Below are positions 34,610 to 45,290 of a stretch of 64,000 nucleotides of DNA, piece by piece. The position numbers were made by a program, and so were the translations under genes. Positions within the stretch are counted from its first letter, which is position 1. Each line of letters begins with the position of its first letter. Origin of the DNA: an uncultured Psychroserpens sp. (GTDB lineage: Bacteria; Bacteroidota; Bacteroidia; Flavobacteriales; Flavobacteriaceae); contig NZ_CANMRL010000001.1 in the NCBI RefSeq assembly GCF_947500255.1, forward strand, positions 806,001-870,000, in the 5' to 3' direction. Below the pieces are notes generated by a model. It saw only the letters and a list, made by a program, of their open reading frames with translations, was not told where the DNA came from and made no database searches.

Positions 34610-35356
34610 TTATAAATCTATACGATTGATTTTTGAATCTCCAAAACTTATTCCTTTACTCACTTCGGCTGTACCTTTATAATACAACTCAGCCTCACCA
34701 TAAGCTGTAAATTTGATATGATTTGAAGTTTGTACTTTAAACTCTGCTTCACCAAAAGCTTTAAGCTTAGATCTTTTATTATCAACTCCAATAAGGTCTA
34801 TTTCACTTTCTCCGTAAGCCGTTATATATTGATTTTCGGTAGTGCCATCTTCTATAGTTAATTGACTCTCACCATAAATATCAACATCAAATGTTTTGAA
34901 GTTTACCTCTTTAAATGTGATCTCAGATTCTCCATAAATTTTGAGTTTAAAATGTTCAACAGCTATTAAACTCTCGCAAACTGTTTTTTGCTCACCTCTT
35001 AAAGACAAATTATCAATGCTTTTATAAGTAACTCTTACGGTTAATACTTTTCCTTTATAGATAGGCACATTCATTTTTACTCCATTACGTACTACTTTTT
35101 CATGTTTCGTTGTCACTTTTGCATCATCTAAATATACTCTAAGTGTTCCTCCCTTAACTTCAATATTCACTTTATCGTCTAATACAGTATTTTCTAATAT
35201 GGTCACAGATTCTTCGTCACCTTGAACAAAAGTGGTTTCTATGTGCGGACTTATAATGACCTTATTAAAAGATGATACAGTTTTCTTTGTTTGCGCTAGC
35301 AATGCTTGACTAGTTACAATCAAACTCGCTACTATAATGTGTTTTAAATTTTTCAT
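34610..35356 (-). CDS. DUF2807 (head GIN domain) envelope protein
   Basis: A 248-residue secreted protein with signal peptide (MKNLKHIIVASLIVTSQALLAQ). The rest is a right-handed beta-solenoid-like ladder with short repeats: IYGESEITF, IYGESQLTI, AYGESEIDL, AFGEAEFKV, AYGEAELYY and SFGDSKINR. DUF2807 proteins are envelope-associated with unknown biochemistry. It is the first gene of an operon with an ATPase and TolC, and its promoter region (35403-35514) has the same enhancer and promoter-like elements as the adaptor operon. The start at 35356 gives a clean signal peptide. Confidence 0.82.
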   Translation of the reverse strand: MKNLKHIIVASLIVTSQALLAQTKKTVSSFNKVIISPHIETTFVQGDEESVTILENTVLDDKVNIEVKGGTLRVYLDDAKVTTKHEKVVRNGVKMNVPIYKGKVLTVRVTYKSIDNLSLRGEQKTVCESLIAVEHFKLKIYGESEITFKEVNFKTFDVDIYGESQLTIEDGTTENQYITAYGESEIDLIGVDNKRSKLKAFGEAEFKVQTSNHIKFTAYGEAELYYKGTAEVSKGISFGDSKINRIDL

Positions 35357-35402
35357 GATTATTTGTTTTTGATGACTCATAAAATAGTTTTACACATAAT
35401 AT

Positions 35403-35422
35403 ATAGTGAAGATGATGCCAAA
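35403..35422 (-). promoter_or_regulatory. Sigma-54-like promoter element, copy 1
   Basis: The minus strand reads TTTGGCATCATCTTCACTAT, 47 bp before the start at 35356. TTGGCA is a canonical -24 box; the -12 position is TCAC rather than TTGC, so the match is partial. It is 19/20 identical to 49807-49826. Confidence 0.5.
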
Positions 35423-35470
35423 CGTATAACTAATTGATAATCAGATTTTTATTTTTATTGAAAGACTGTA

Positions 35471-35514
35471 AAGTGTTCGATTTTGATACACTTCTTGTTC
35501 AGAATCGAACACTT
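35471..35514. promoter_or_regulatory. Enhancer-like dyad, copy 1
   Basis: AAGTGT (35471-35476) and ACACTT (35488-35493) flank 11 bp. The whole 23 bp is identical at 49875-49897. A further arm AATCGAACACTT (35503-35514) is the exact complement of 35471-35482. It is 48 bp upstream of the sigma-54-like element. Confidence 0.6.
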
Positions 35515-35532
35515 AAAAACTATAAAATTGAT

Positions 35533-37914
35533 TTATTCGGTTTTTAAACTATCAGCTGGATTTGCAATAGCAGCTTTAATCGTTTGAAAGCTTACAGTTA
35601 TTAAAGTGATTCCTATAGTAATACAACCAGCCAAAGCAAAAATCCAAAAATTCACATTGATTCGATAGCTAAACTCCATCAGCCATTGTGATGAAAAGTA
35701 ATACCCAATTGGTATTGCAATTAGCAATGAAATAATAACAAGTATCATAAATTGTTTCGACAATAATTGCCAAATTGAATGTATTGATGCTCCTAAGACT
35801 TTTCTAATACCAATTTCTTTTTTCCGTTGTATAGTCATATATATTGAAAGACCTAAAACTCCTAGACAACTAATAATTATTGCTACAATTGAGAATATAC
35901 CTATCAATTTCGCTGTTCGTTTTTCTGAATTGAAGTTTTCTTGATATTCATCGTCTAAAAATGTATACGTAAATAAATTTTCAGGATTATATTTTTGAAA
36001 GACATTTTCTATCTTACTAATAGCTGCTTTGACATTATCTGTATTAGAAGCTATTTTTATGTTGATATAATTCAAATAATCTCCTTGATGTAACACATAT
36101 AATGTTGGTACAATAGGGTCAAATGGCGATAGAGTTACCATATCTTTAACCACACCTATGATTTTGTAGTTTTCATTTCCTCCCCAATTTATAAATTCTC
36201 CAATCGGATTTTCAAGATTCATATATTTCACAGCTGTTTCATTTACTATAAAGGCTAATGAGTCACTAGCAAACTCTTGAGAGAAATCTCTTCCTTCTAA
36301 AATCTCCCATTCTATCATTTTTCCAAAACCATGAGTCGCTCTTATGGTATGAAACTCTTCTTCAAAATTTGGGTCCTTTCCTTTCCAATCAAAACCTCCA
36401 TTGGTCGTATATATACTAGTCACTTTTTCATCTGAAGCCGTTACTTGTTCCACATGAATAGACTCTAAAAGTTCATTTTTAATTGATTCAAAACTTTGTA
36501 ATACCTTATCATTATTTATAGGCACACTAACCAACAAATCTTTATTGAACCCTATTGGTCTGTCTTTAACATGGTTAATTTGACTAACAACAGTAAGTGT
36601 TCCGATAATCAAAATACTAGAAATTACAAATTGTGTCACAATAAGTGCTTTCCTTAAAATTAGTGGGCTTCTGTGCTTATCGCTAGCACCCTTTAGCGCC
36701 TTAACAGGTCTAAAAGAAGAAAGATACATAGATGGATAAAGGCTACTTAAAATTGCTGTAATACAAATCAATACTAAACTGGCTATCCAAAAGGACCATC
36801 TATTAAAAGGTACAGAAACCTCTTTCAAAGTAATAGTATTAAACAGAGGAAGTATCAAGAACGCTAAAACTAGCGCTATACAGAATGAGAACAAAATAAG
36901 CATAAAAGATTCTGTAAAGAATTGAAAAACTAATTGTTTTCGAGAAGACCCAAGTGTTTTCCTAACTCCAACTTCTTTTCCTCTTTTTAAAGCATTTGCT
37001 GTAGTTAAATTAATAAAATTTATGCACGCCAAGAGCAGTATAAAAATTCCTATGATACTAAATATTGTAACATACTCAATCTTTCCACCTACACTAATCC
37101 CATTTTCAAATTCAGAATATAAATGCCATTTAGATATTGGAAAAAGAAATAATTCAGCATTTGCAGAATCTTCAGGGAAATTATTCTTTGCAACATCCTT
37201 AATAATTGCAGACACATTACTCAAAGAACTTTCATCATCTAATTGCACAAAAACTTGAAACCAACGATTTCCCCAACCTAATCTCTCATCATATTTCTGA
37301 CTTGTTTTTAATCGTTCCCAAGGAGCTATAAAATTCAATTTTTTAAAATTCGAATTTTGCGGTAAATCTTTATAGACACCTGCAACCTTCATTTCCAAAG
37401 CAGAATTTAACTTTAGCGTTTCTCCTATTGGATTATTATCTCCAAATATACTTTTAGAAGCACTTTCAGAAATCAATACAGATGAAATATCATCGAGTGC
37501 AGATATACTTCCATTAATCATTTTCAGATCTAAAAGATTAGCTAATCCAGGTTCTGCAAATCTCCCATCAACTACGACAATGTTTTTATTATATGTAATT
37601 TCAAAACCACTACTCCTTGAGCTTGTCACAACATGCTTAAAATGGCTCCCATATTGACTCCTTAACTCTGGTGCTAATTGCATAGCCTGACCAGTATTAG
37701 TGTTTATTTCTCCTGCAAAAGCTCTATTTTGTATAACACTGGCAATCGTATTATAATTGGTTAGTTCTTCATTATAACTCAACTCACTATGAACCCATAA
37801 ACTTATTAGAATTACCGAGGTCAACCCAATAATCAAGCCACTTGCATTAAGTGCGAAAAAGCCTTTATTCTTTATAATGCTTCTTAAACCTATTTTAAAA
37901 TGTGTCCGTATCAT
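35533..37914 (-). CDS. ABC transporter permease, FtsX/MacB type (fifth of five)
   Basis: A 793-residue protein with the double-FtsX architecture: one N-terminal helix after MIRTHFKIGLRSIIKNKGFF, a MacB-type periplasmic core, three helices starting at IFILLLACINFINLTTANA, a second periplasmic core, and three C-terminal helices. The coupling helix motif here is IQRKKEIGIRKVLGASIHS, without the AEQR seen in the neighbours. It ends AAIANPADSLKTE. It is closest by eye to the first permease at 45291. It probably exports or signals through the envelope with an ATPase of this cluster. Confidence 0.88.
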   Translation of the reverse strand: MIRTHFKIGLRSIIKNKGFFALNASGLIIGLTSVILISLWVHSELSYNEELTNYNTIASVIQNRAFAGEINTNTGQAMQLAPELRSQYGSHFKHVVTSSRSSGFEITYNKNIVVVDGRFAEPGLANLLDLKMINGSISALDDISSVLISESASKSIFGDNNPIGETLKLNSALEMKVAGVYKDLPQNSNFKKLNFIAPWERLKTSQKYDERLGWGNRWFQVFVQLDDESSLSNVSAIIKDVAKNNFPEDSANAELFLFPISKWHLYSEFENGISVGGKIEYVTIFSIIGIFILLLACINFINLTTANALKRGKEVGVRKTLGSSRKQLVFQFFTESFMLILFSFCIALVLAFLILPLFNTITLKEVSVPFNRWSFWIASLVLICITAILSSLYPSMYLSSFRPVKALKGASDKHRSPLILRKALIVTQFVISSILIIGTLTVVSQINHVKDRPIGFNKDLLVSVPINNDKVLQSFESIKNELLESIHVEQVTASDEKVTSIYTTNGGFDWKGKDPNFEEEFHTIRATHGFGKMIEWEILEGRDFSQEFASDSLAFIVNETAVKYMNLENPIGEFINWGGNENYKIIGVVKDMVTLSPFDPIVPTLYVLHQGDYLNYINIKIASNTDNVKAAISKIENVFQKYNPENLFTYTFLDDEYQENFNSEKRTAKLIGIFSIVAIIISCLGVLGLSIYMTIQRKKEIGIRKVLGASIHSIWQLLSKQFMILVIISLLIAIPIGYYFSSQWLMEFSYRINVNFWIFALAGCITIGITLITVSFQTIKAAIANPADSLKTE

Positions 37915-37947
37915 GATAATTCGTTTTTTGATTAATGATGATTCAAT

Positions 37948-40302
37948 CTATTCCGTTTTTAAACTATCTACTGGATTTGCAATCGCTGCTTTAACCGCTT
38001 GAAAACTCACTGTAGCTAAAGCGATTAATATGGCAAGTACACCTGCTATGACAAAAATCCACCAGTTTATCTCTATCCTGTAAGCATAATCTTGAAGCCA
38101 ATTATATGCTGCATACCATGCAATAGGAATAGAAATTAAAATGGAAATACCTACGAGCTTTAAAAAGTCTTTTGATAATAACTTTACAATACCTGAAACA
38201 CTAGCGCCTAAAACTTTACGCACACCTATTTCTTTACTGCGTTGCTCAGCTGTATAAGCTGCTAGACCAAAAAGTCCTAAACAAGATATAAGTATCGCAA
38301 GCATAGCAAATATCTGAGATAATTCACCAACCAATTGCTCATTTTTAAACTTGGCATTAAAAGCCTCATCTACAAAAGTATATTCAAAAGGATACGCTGG
38401 ATTGTGTTTTTTTAATACGGCTTCAATATCAGTAAGGGCTTCATCAATAGGAACACCGTCCTTTGTTTTTATAAACATGAATCTCGCATAATTAGGGTAA
38501 TGTAAAAATAGTACTGGATCACTAGAATCAAACATATCTCCATAGACATAATCTTTTACAACACCTATTATTTCCATATTATCTTCATCACGACTAATAA
38601 TATTTCCTATTGGGTTTTCGTCTCCCATCATTTTAGCTAAAGATTCTGAAATCATAACATAAGCGCTATCTGCCTCAACATTATTACTAAAGCCTCTACC
38701 TTCTATGATTTCCATTCCTGTAGTTTCAAAAAAGCTTTGAGTAACATTTCTAAAAGAGAGCAAAACGTCTTCAGTATCTGTGCCGCCTTTCCAACGAAAA
38801 CCAGAGCCATTATTACCACTCGAAAGTATTTTAGAGTTGCATAAAGTCGCATTGTGCACAGAACCTGTTCTTATTAATTCTTGTTGAATTAAATCAAACT
38901 TTGGTATAAAATCACGATCAATTCGCATCGACAATAATTGGTCTTTATCATAACCCAATTCTCTATTTTTTGCATGCTGAATTTGCTGATATACCAATAT
39001 GGTAAAAATGATAAATACGATAGAAACGGTAAACTGCCCTACCACTAATCCTTTTCGGATAAATGAAGCTGAACCATGTGTAACTTTAAGACCTTTTAAA
39101 ACTTCAACAGGTTTAAAAGACGATAAATAAAACGCTGGGTATAAACCTGCAAAAACACCACATATTATCGCAATACCCAATAACACAAAAATATGAACTG
39201 GATTAGTTAAGCCTAAAGACAAGTCTTTTTCAATAATGAGATTAAACTGAGGCAGTAAAACAGCAAGTAACAAAACACTAAATGCCGCAGCAATAAATGC
39301 AAGGATTAAAGCTTCAGAAATGAACTGTGTAATCAATCTTGAACGACTAGAACCCATAGCTTTACGTACACCAACTTCATTAGCTCTTTTTTCACTTCGG
39401 GCTGTAGATAAGTTCATAAAATTGATACATGCTATAAGTAAAATTATAAATGCTATAATCATAAACAAACGTACATAGGTAATACGACCACCAACTATTT
39501 CTCCGCCTTCAAATTTGGAGCGCAAGTGCCAATCTTTGATAGAATGCAAAAAAGCATAATCATCAGTAAACTCAGCTTTTTTACCAATTAGTGCTCTTAC
39601 TTGAGTATCTACCGTTTCAAAGTTTGCTTCAGGAGATAGTTCTACGAACGTATCTGAAAAATTACTACCATATTCTGTCATCCATTGAGCTCCTTCGCTA
39701 TAACGTTCAAAAGGTGCCACCCAACTAAAAGGAAACGAGACATTTTTAGGCAAATTTTCAATGACACCTGTAACTAGATAATTGTCTTTATTGCTTACTC
39801 TAACCACTTTCCCAAGGGCTTTTTCATCTTTACCAAAAAGTTGTTCGGCTGTTTCTTGAGTTAATACAATAGCTTCAGGATTTACAAAAGCGCCTTCACG
39901 GTTACCTTCAATAAATTTAAGGCTGAAAATGTCTAAGAAATCGGGATCTGCATAGCGTCCTTTTCTAGTAATCGAGTTATCTCCAACGGCAAATAAACGC
40001 TCTTCGCTACTAGACCTAGTTGCTCTTACAATACCAGGAATTTCATTGAGCATGTCTTGAGCTAGTGGTCCTGGTGTAGAATAAAACGTTCGCCATTCAC
40101 CCTCGTAATTTTGATTGGTTGGCACATAATAAACTTCATCTTGTTTAGCAAAAGATTGATTAAAACTTAACTCATCTTCTACCCAAAGAAAAATTAAACT
40201 CGCACAGGTAATTCCTATAGCCAATCCAAAAATATTAAGAAAGCTATACCCTTTGTTTTTGAGTAAACTCCTGAATGCTATTTTTATATAATTGATTATC
40301 AT
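37948..40302 (-). CDS. ABC transporter permease, FtsX/MacB type (fourth of five)
   Basis: A 784-residue paralogue with the same layout: MIINYIKIAFRSLLKNKGYSFLNIFGLAIGI, periplasmic core, FIILLIACINFMNLSTARSEKRANEVGVRKAMGSSR, second core, then AYTAEQRSKEIGVRKVLGASVSGI and final AIANPVDSLKTE. Its upstream gap to the third permease is 31 bp with the recurrent TTTTTTGATGATGATT leader pattern. The family is clear. The specific substrate is not; exported peptides or lipids are typical for the superfamily. Confidence 0.88.
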   Translation of the reverse strand: MIINYIKIAFRSLLKNKGYSFLNIFGLAIGITCASLIFLWVEDELSFNQSFAKQDEVYYVPTNQNYEGEWRTFYSTPGPLAQDMLNEIPGIVRATRSSSEERLFAVGDNSITRKGRYADPDFLDIFSLKFIEGNREGAFVNPEAIVLTQETAEQLFGKDEKALGKVVRVSNKDNYLVTGVIENLPKNVSFPFSWVAPFERYSEGAQWMTEYGSNFSDTFVELSPEANFETVDTQVRALIGKKAEFTDDYAFLHSIKDWHLRSKFEGGEIVGGRITYVRLFMIIAFIILLIACINFMNLSTARSEKRANEVGVRKAMGSSRSRLITQFISEALILAFIAAAFSVLLLAVLLPQFNLIIEKDLSLGLTNPVHIFVLLGIAIICGVFAGLYPAFYLSSFKPVEVLKGLKVTHGSASFIRKGLVVGQFTVSIVFIIFTILVYQQIQHAKNRELGYDKDQLLSMRIDRDFIPKFDLIQQELIRTGSVHNATLCNSKILSSGNNGSGFRWKGGTDTEDVLLSFRNVTQSFFETTGMEIIEGRGFSNNVEADSAYVMISESLAKMMGDENPIGNIISRDEDNMEIIGVVKDYVYGDMFDSSDPVLFLHYPNYARFMFIKTKDGVPIDEALTDIEAVLKKHNPAYPFEYTFVDEAFNAKFKNEQLVGELSQIFAMLAILISCLGLFGLAAYTAEQRSKEIGVRKVLGASVSGIVKLLSKDFLKLVGISILISIPIAWYAAYNWLQDYAYRIEINWWIFVIAGVLAILIALATVSFQAVKAAIANPVDSLKTE

Positions 40303-40333
40303 AATTTCTGTTTTTTGATGATGATTGATTAAT

Positions 40334-42766
40334 TTATTCTGACCTTAGAGAATTAACTGGATTAGCGATTGCTGCTTTAATAGCCTGAAAGCTTAATGTA
40401 ATTAGAGCTACGACTAATGCAACAAATCCAGTAACTGCAAAAACTCCCCATGTAAGGTCTATTCTAAAGGCAAATTCTTGTAGCCATTTATTCATAAACC
40501 ACCAGGCTATTGGTGTTGCAATTACAAAGGCAATAATTACCAACTTCACAAAATCTTTAGATAGCATTTTTACAATATTAGCTACAGTTGCACCCAATAC
40601 TTTACGCACTCCTATTTCTTTTGTACGTTGTTCTGCTATATATGTTGCCAATCCAAATAAGCCTAAACAAGCGATAATTATAGCTAGTATTGCAAAAGCC
40701 ATAGCAACTGTACCAACACGTCTTTCTTGTCGATACATGTTATCAAAAGCTTCATCTAAAAACTCATATTCAAATGGCATACCAGGAGCTGCAGCTTTGT
40801 ATTTACTTTCAATTGTAGACAATAAACCACTAATATCGGTTGTATTAAATCTATAAGCGCTTTCCCAACTGTTATTTCCTAATTGGAAACATAAGCCTCC
40901 AACATTTTCGCGTAGCGATGCAAAATTGAAATTTTTAACTACACCAATAATCGTATAGCCCTCGAGGTCACCATTACCATCTATTGTATATAACTTTTTC
41001 CCGATAGGATTTACAAACCCAGACAATTTAACAGCTGTTTCATTCAAGATGATGCCTGTTGAATCTGAACCAAAATCTCTGGAGAAATTTCGACCTGCCT
41101 TAATTTCCATACCTATGGTTTCTAAATAATCATAATCTATGTTCCAGTACTGCATATTAAATCCATTGGATTCAGTCATAACAGATTCTGTTGAAAATGT
41201 TGTGTCCGAACGCGAAGAACTACTTACTGGCAAATAACCTGCAAATGAAGCTGATTTCACTTCGGTTAATTGTTCAATTTCATTTTTTAGAGATTGCCTA
41301 GTTTCGCTTGATAATCCAGAATTACTAATTACCACAACCTGGTCTTTATTAAATCCTAAATTAGAATTTTGAATATGGTTGAGTTGTTTATAAATGACTA
41401 TAGTCCCAACAATTAATATAATGGATGTTGCAAATTGAAATATGACCAAAAAGTTTCTTAAGGTGTTTTTCTTATGACCTAATGATAATTTTCCTTTTAA
41501 AACTTTAATAGGCTGAAATGAAGATAAAAAGAATGCTGGATACGCACCTGCTAATCCACCTACTATAAATGGTAATACAAAAATGAAAATTAAAAATTTT
41601 GGACTCAACAAGGATGTCATTAACATCTCTTTTCCTGAGACACCGTTAAACCAACTTAAAGACAACCATACAAACAATAAGCCTACAAAAAGCGCTAAAA
41701 TTGCTATTAGGGTTGACTCTGTTAAGAACTGACCAATTAATGATTTCTTTTCAGAACCTAAAACTTTACGAATCCCAACTTCTTTTGCCCTACCAGAAGA
41801 TCTAGCCGTTGTAAGATTTATAAAATTGACACAAGCAATCAATAATATGAATAACGCAGCAGCAGAAAAAATATAAACGTACTGAATATTACCGTTAGCA
41901 CTTAATTCAATACCTCTCGAGGAGCGCAGATGAATATCTGTAAGTGGAATTAAAGAATATTCCAATTTATTTCCGCTTGCTTCAAAATCATCCATACTAG
42001 AAATGTCTATGATCTGAGCTGCCTGTGGAAGTAAATATTTATCAATAACCGCTTTAAAATTCTTATTGAATGCTTTATAATCAACTCCTTCCTTTAATAG
42101 TACATAGGTATGAAAGTTATGGCTTAAGTAATTTCCAAAATCATAATTTACATTAGCCATAGAAAAAAAGAAATCGAAATTGAAATGTGAATTTTTGGGC
42201 ATATCTTCAATAACTGAAGTTACTTTATACAATGTCTTGCCATTATCATCAGTTTCTAAAAATTGCCCTATTGCTAATTGAGGACTACCAAAATAGCGAT
42301 TAGCAGCTGTCTCTGTAATAACTACTGTATTTGGGTCTTTAAGTGCTATCTTTGGATTACCAATTATTGCTGGTAAAGTAAAGACGTTAAATAAGGTAGA
42401 GTCGGCATGAGCCACAGCTCCTTCGTTAATATATTCACTTCCTTTTTTTATTAGCTTAGACCCTTGCGATGCATAGAATCTCACATAATTTTCAACCTCT
42501 GGGTAATCATTCTTTAAGACCTCTCCCATTGGATCTGAAGTTACAGCCATACTCAATTCGGTTCCGCCAAAAATGACATCAGAATTAATACGATAAATAC
42601 GGTCTGCTTTCTCATGGTAACGATCATAACTTATTTCATCAATCACGAACATAGAAATCATAATAAAGCAACCTATGCCTAATGACAAACCAATAATATT
42701 TATAGCTGTAAAGCTTTTTTTCTTTAGAAGGTTTCTCCAGGCTATTTTAAAATAATTCTTAATCAT
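40334..42766 (-). CDS. ABC transporter permease, FtsX/MacB type (third of five)
   Basis: An 810-residue paralogue starting MIKNYFKIAWRNLLKKKSFTAINIIGLSLGIG. The central helices begin FILLIACVNFINLTTARSSGRAKEVGIRKVLGSE. The C-terminal FtsX core has ATYIAEQRTKEIGVRKVLGATVANI and ends IANPVNSLRSE. The periplasmic parts differ strongly from those of its neighbours while the membrane cores are conserved, as expected if the copies share the motor but not the partner. The gap to the second permease is 54 bp. Confidence 0.88.
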   Translation of the reverse strand: MIKNYFKIAWRNLLKKKSFTAINIIGLSLGIGCFIMISMFVIDEISYDRYHEKADRIYRINSDVIFGGTELSMAVTSDPMGEVLKNDYPEVENYVRFYASQGSKLIKKGSEYINEGAVAHADSTLFNVFTLPAIIGNPKIALKDPNTVVITETAANRYFGSPQLAIGQFLETDDNGKTLYKVTSVIEDMPKNSHFNFDFFFSMANVNYDFGNYLSHNFHTYVLLKEGVDYKAFNKNFKAVIDKYLLPQAAQIIDISSMDDFEASGNKLEYSLIPLTDIHLRSSRGIELSANGNIQYVYIFSAAALFILLIACVNFINLTTARSSGRAKEVGIRKVLGSEKKSLIGQFLTESTLIAILALFVGLLFVWLSLSWFNGVSGKEMLMTSLLSPKFLIFIFVLPFIVGGLAGAYPAFFLSSFQPIKVLKGKLSLGHKKNTLRNFLVIFQFATSIILIVGTIVIYKQLNHIQNSNLGFNKDQVVVISNSGLSSETRQSLKNEIEQLTEVKSASFAGYLPVSSSSRSDTTFSTESVMTESNGFNMQYWNIDYDYLETIGMEIKAGRNFSRDFGSDSTGIILNETAVKLSGFVNPIGKKLYTIDGNGDLEGYTIIGVVKNFNFASLRENVGGLCFQLGNNSWESAYRFNTTDISGLLSTIESKYKAAAPGMPFEYEFLDEAFDNMYRQERRVGTVAMAFAILAIIIACLGLFGLATYIAEQRTKEIGVRKVLGATVANIVKMLSKDFVKLVIIAFVIATPIAWWFMNKWLQEFAFRIDLTWGVFAVTGFVALVVALITLSFQAIKAAIANPVNSLRSE

Positions 42767-42820
42767 GATTTTATATTTTTAATTGATGATGCTGAAACTA
42801 ATTCAACACAGATTGATTTA

Positions 42821-45268
42821 TTATTCCGAGCGCAATGAATTCACTGGATTTGCATTTGCTGCTTGTAAAGTCTTAGCACTAATTACAATTAAGGCAAACA
42901 AAATCATGGCACATCCGCTTACTAGAAACAGCCAAAAACTAATGTTTGTTTTATAGGCAAAATCCTGAAGCCAGTTATTAATTCCGTAATAAGCAATTGG
43001 AGATGCTACAATAAATGCTATCGTTACAAGAATCAAAAATTCTTTACACAGTAATGTATTGATTTGTAATAATGATGCCCCTAAAACTTTACGAACCCCT
43101 ATTTCTTTAACGCGTCGATTGGTGGTATAAATAACCAATCCTAGTAATCCTAAACAACTTATTAATATGGATAAACCCGTTGACCAATTAAGTAGTTTAG
43201 AAATTTTTTGTTCGCGATTATAAAACGTTTCAATAGTCTCATCCATAAATTGCACGCGATAATCCTCTGTTTCGGTATAAACCGATTTATAAACATTTTC
43301 AATCTTAGATAATGTGGACTTTAAATTTTCGGAAGACTCATTTTTAAATGAAATATGAATGGCTTGAAACTGACTAAACCTATCACGATACCAATCGCCT
43401 ACTAATGCCATTGGTTCTATATCTGTCTTCAAGGAACGCTGGTGAAAATCGGCCATAACTCCAACTATTGGTACATTCTCTTCGCTTAATACAATGTTTT
43501 TACCGATGGCTTCTTGCGGAGTTTTAAAGCCAAGTGTTTTACCAAATGTTTCGTTTATAACTAACTCTCTAATGGTATCATTTCTATACACTCGACCCGC
43601 TAATAAATTCAACTCAAAAACATCTAAATAATGAGTATCTCCTTGTATAAATTGAAGTTCGGTAGCAATCTCTTTTTCTCCATCTACAAAGGACGCATTT
43701 GATGTACTAGTTGAAAACGACGCAGGAGGATTACCTCCAATACTTATGTTTTTTATTTGAGGGATTGTTTTTAATTTTTGGACATAAATTTCTTTTTTAG
43801 ATAACTCACTCTCTGCCCTAGGACTATATACTGAAACCACAGCATTAGTTTTGAAACCCATATCCTTGCTAAGAAGATAATTAATTTGTTTTCCAACCAA
43901 TAATGTAGCAATTATAAATACTTGGGCAATTGTAAACTGAAAAACAGTTAAGTATTTTCTTAACTTAACTTTATTTTCTCCTACTGAAAGATGATTTTTT
44001 AAAACAGAAACAGCATTAAATTTTGATAAGACAAGTGCCGGATAAAACCCTGATAAAATTGTAACTACTAGTAGTAAAACAATTATGCTTAAAATAATTA
44101 AAGGTGATTTAAAAAGTTCAAATTCTAAGCCTTCTGGAATGAAATCTGAAAATACATTAATTAGCCATTTAGATAACAAAAGTGATAATATGGACGATAG
44201 AAACACGAGTAAGAATGTTTCTCCCATAAACTGACCTATAAGCTGTTTTCTTGAACTTCCTAAGGTCTTTCGGATACCTATTTCTTTAGCACGTTGTGAT
44301 GCCTGAGCGGTGTTAAGATTAATAAAATTAATACATCCCAATAACAATAAAAACAATGCAACTAAAGCCAAATTGGTTAGTAATGACTTACTGGCTTGCC
44401 CTTTACTCCAATCATAAATCCCATAATTTTCATTAAAATGAATATCGCTTAATGGTTGTAACTTAAACGCTCTAAAATTGTTATATTTTTTAGCATCTTC
44501 ACTTCTATGCTCTAAAACCAAATCATCGAATCGTTTTTGAATGGCTTCAAAATTGGCAGATTCACTAACCTTAACTATTAACTGTGAAGCAGAGTTAGTA
44601 TTATTCCAGTTTTTGTTTAAAAAGTTTTGTCTTAATCTTGTTTGTAATATGGTTGGTTGAGAAATAAATTCTTCAAAAACAAAATCTGTTCTTTCCTTAA
44701 AATTTTCAACAATTCCTGTAACTGTTATATTTAAAGAATCGTTATAAACCAAAGTTTTTCCAATAATTTCCGAAGGTTTCATTTTTGGGAAATAATCTGC
44801 AGCTCGCTTTTCTGATAAAACCACTGTATTTGGCTTAGATAATACTTCTGTTTTATCTCCTGCTAAGAATTTATAGTTAAAAATCTTAAAATAATTTTGA
44901 TCAGTAAAAATGACAAAGTTTGGCCATTTAAATTCAGAATTATTGTCTTTATTTTCAACCTTTGTTGGTCTTTCAATATAGAAACCACCAACCGTTTCAA
45001 AATTCGAATTATTTTTTATTGCGTCTTCTAAAGATAGTGTAACACCAGAATTGTGATATTGTCCTTCTGGACTGCTAAAATCTGTCACCACTCTGTAAAT
45101 TCGATCACCATCTTTGTGAAACGTATCAAAAGTAGAATCGTAAAAAACCATAAGGCCTATAACGAACGATGCACTTAAACCTATAGTAAGACCAATAACA
45201 TTGATAAGAGAGAACACTTTGTGCTTCATTATGTTTCTCCACGCTATTTTGAAATAATTTTTAATCAT
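42821..45268 (-). CDS. ABC transporter permease, FtsX/MacB type (second of five)
   Basis: An 815-residue, the longest copy. Start MIKNYFKIAWRNIMKHKVFSLINVIGLTIGLSASF; central helices LALVALFLLLLGCINFINLNTAQASQRAKEIGIRKTLGSSR; C-terminal core VIYTTNRRVKEIGVRKVLGASLLQINTL and end ANANPVNSLRSE. The TNRRVKE coupling motif replaces the AEQR[TS]KE of three other copies. A 22-bp gap, containing the TTTTTGATTGATT leader, separates it from the first permease. Confidence 0.88.
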   Translation of the reverse strand: MIKNYFKIAWRNIMKHKVFSLINVIGLTIGLSASFVIGLMVFYDSTFDTFHKDGDRIYRVVTDFSSPEGQYHNSGVTLSLEDAIKNNSNFETVGGFYIERPTKVENKDNNSEFKWPNFVIFTDQNYFKIFNYKFLAGDKTEVLSKPNTVVLSEKRAADYFPKMKPSEIIGKTLVYNDSLNITVTGIVENFKERTDFVFEEFISQPTILQTRLRQNFLNKNWNNTNSASQLIVKVSESANFEAIQKRFDDLVLEHRSEDAKKYNNFRAFKLQPLSDIHFNENYGIYDWSKGQASKSLLTNLALVALFLLLLGCINFINLNTAQASQRAKEIGIRKTLGSSRKQLIGQFMGETFLLVFLSSILSLLLSKWLINVFSDFIPEGLEFELFKSPLIILSIIVLLLVVTILSGFYPALVLSKFNAVSVLKNHLSVGENKVKLRKYLTVFQFTIAQVFIIATLLVGKQINYLLSKDMGFKTNAVVSVYSPRAESELSKKEIYVQKLKTIPQIKNISIGGNPPASFSTSTSNASFVDGEKEIATELQFIQGDTHYLDVFELNLLAGRVYRNDTIRELVINETFGKTLGFKTPQEAIGKNIVLSEENVPIVGVMADFHQRSLKTDIEPMALVGDWYRDRFSQFQAIHISFKNESSENLKSTLSKIENVYKSVYTETEDYRVQFMDETIETFYNREQKISKLLNWSTGLSILISCLGLLGLVIYTTNRRVKEIGVRKVLGASLLQINTLLCKEFLILVTIAFIVASPIAYYGINNWLQDFAYKTNISFWLFLVSGCAMILFALIVISAKTLQAANANPVNSLRSE

Positions 45269-45290
45269 AACTGCTCGATTTTTGATTGAT

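Noticed and set aside
35471-35514. Inverted repeat downstream of the permease array read as a terminator
   Set aside because: No T-run follows on the minus strand, and the same sequence recurs upstream of the adaptor gene, so a regulatory site explains it better. Some termination effect cannot be excluded.
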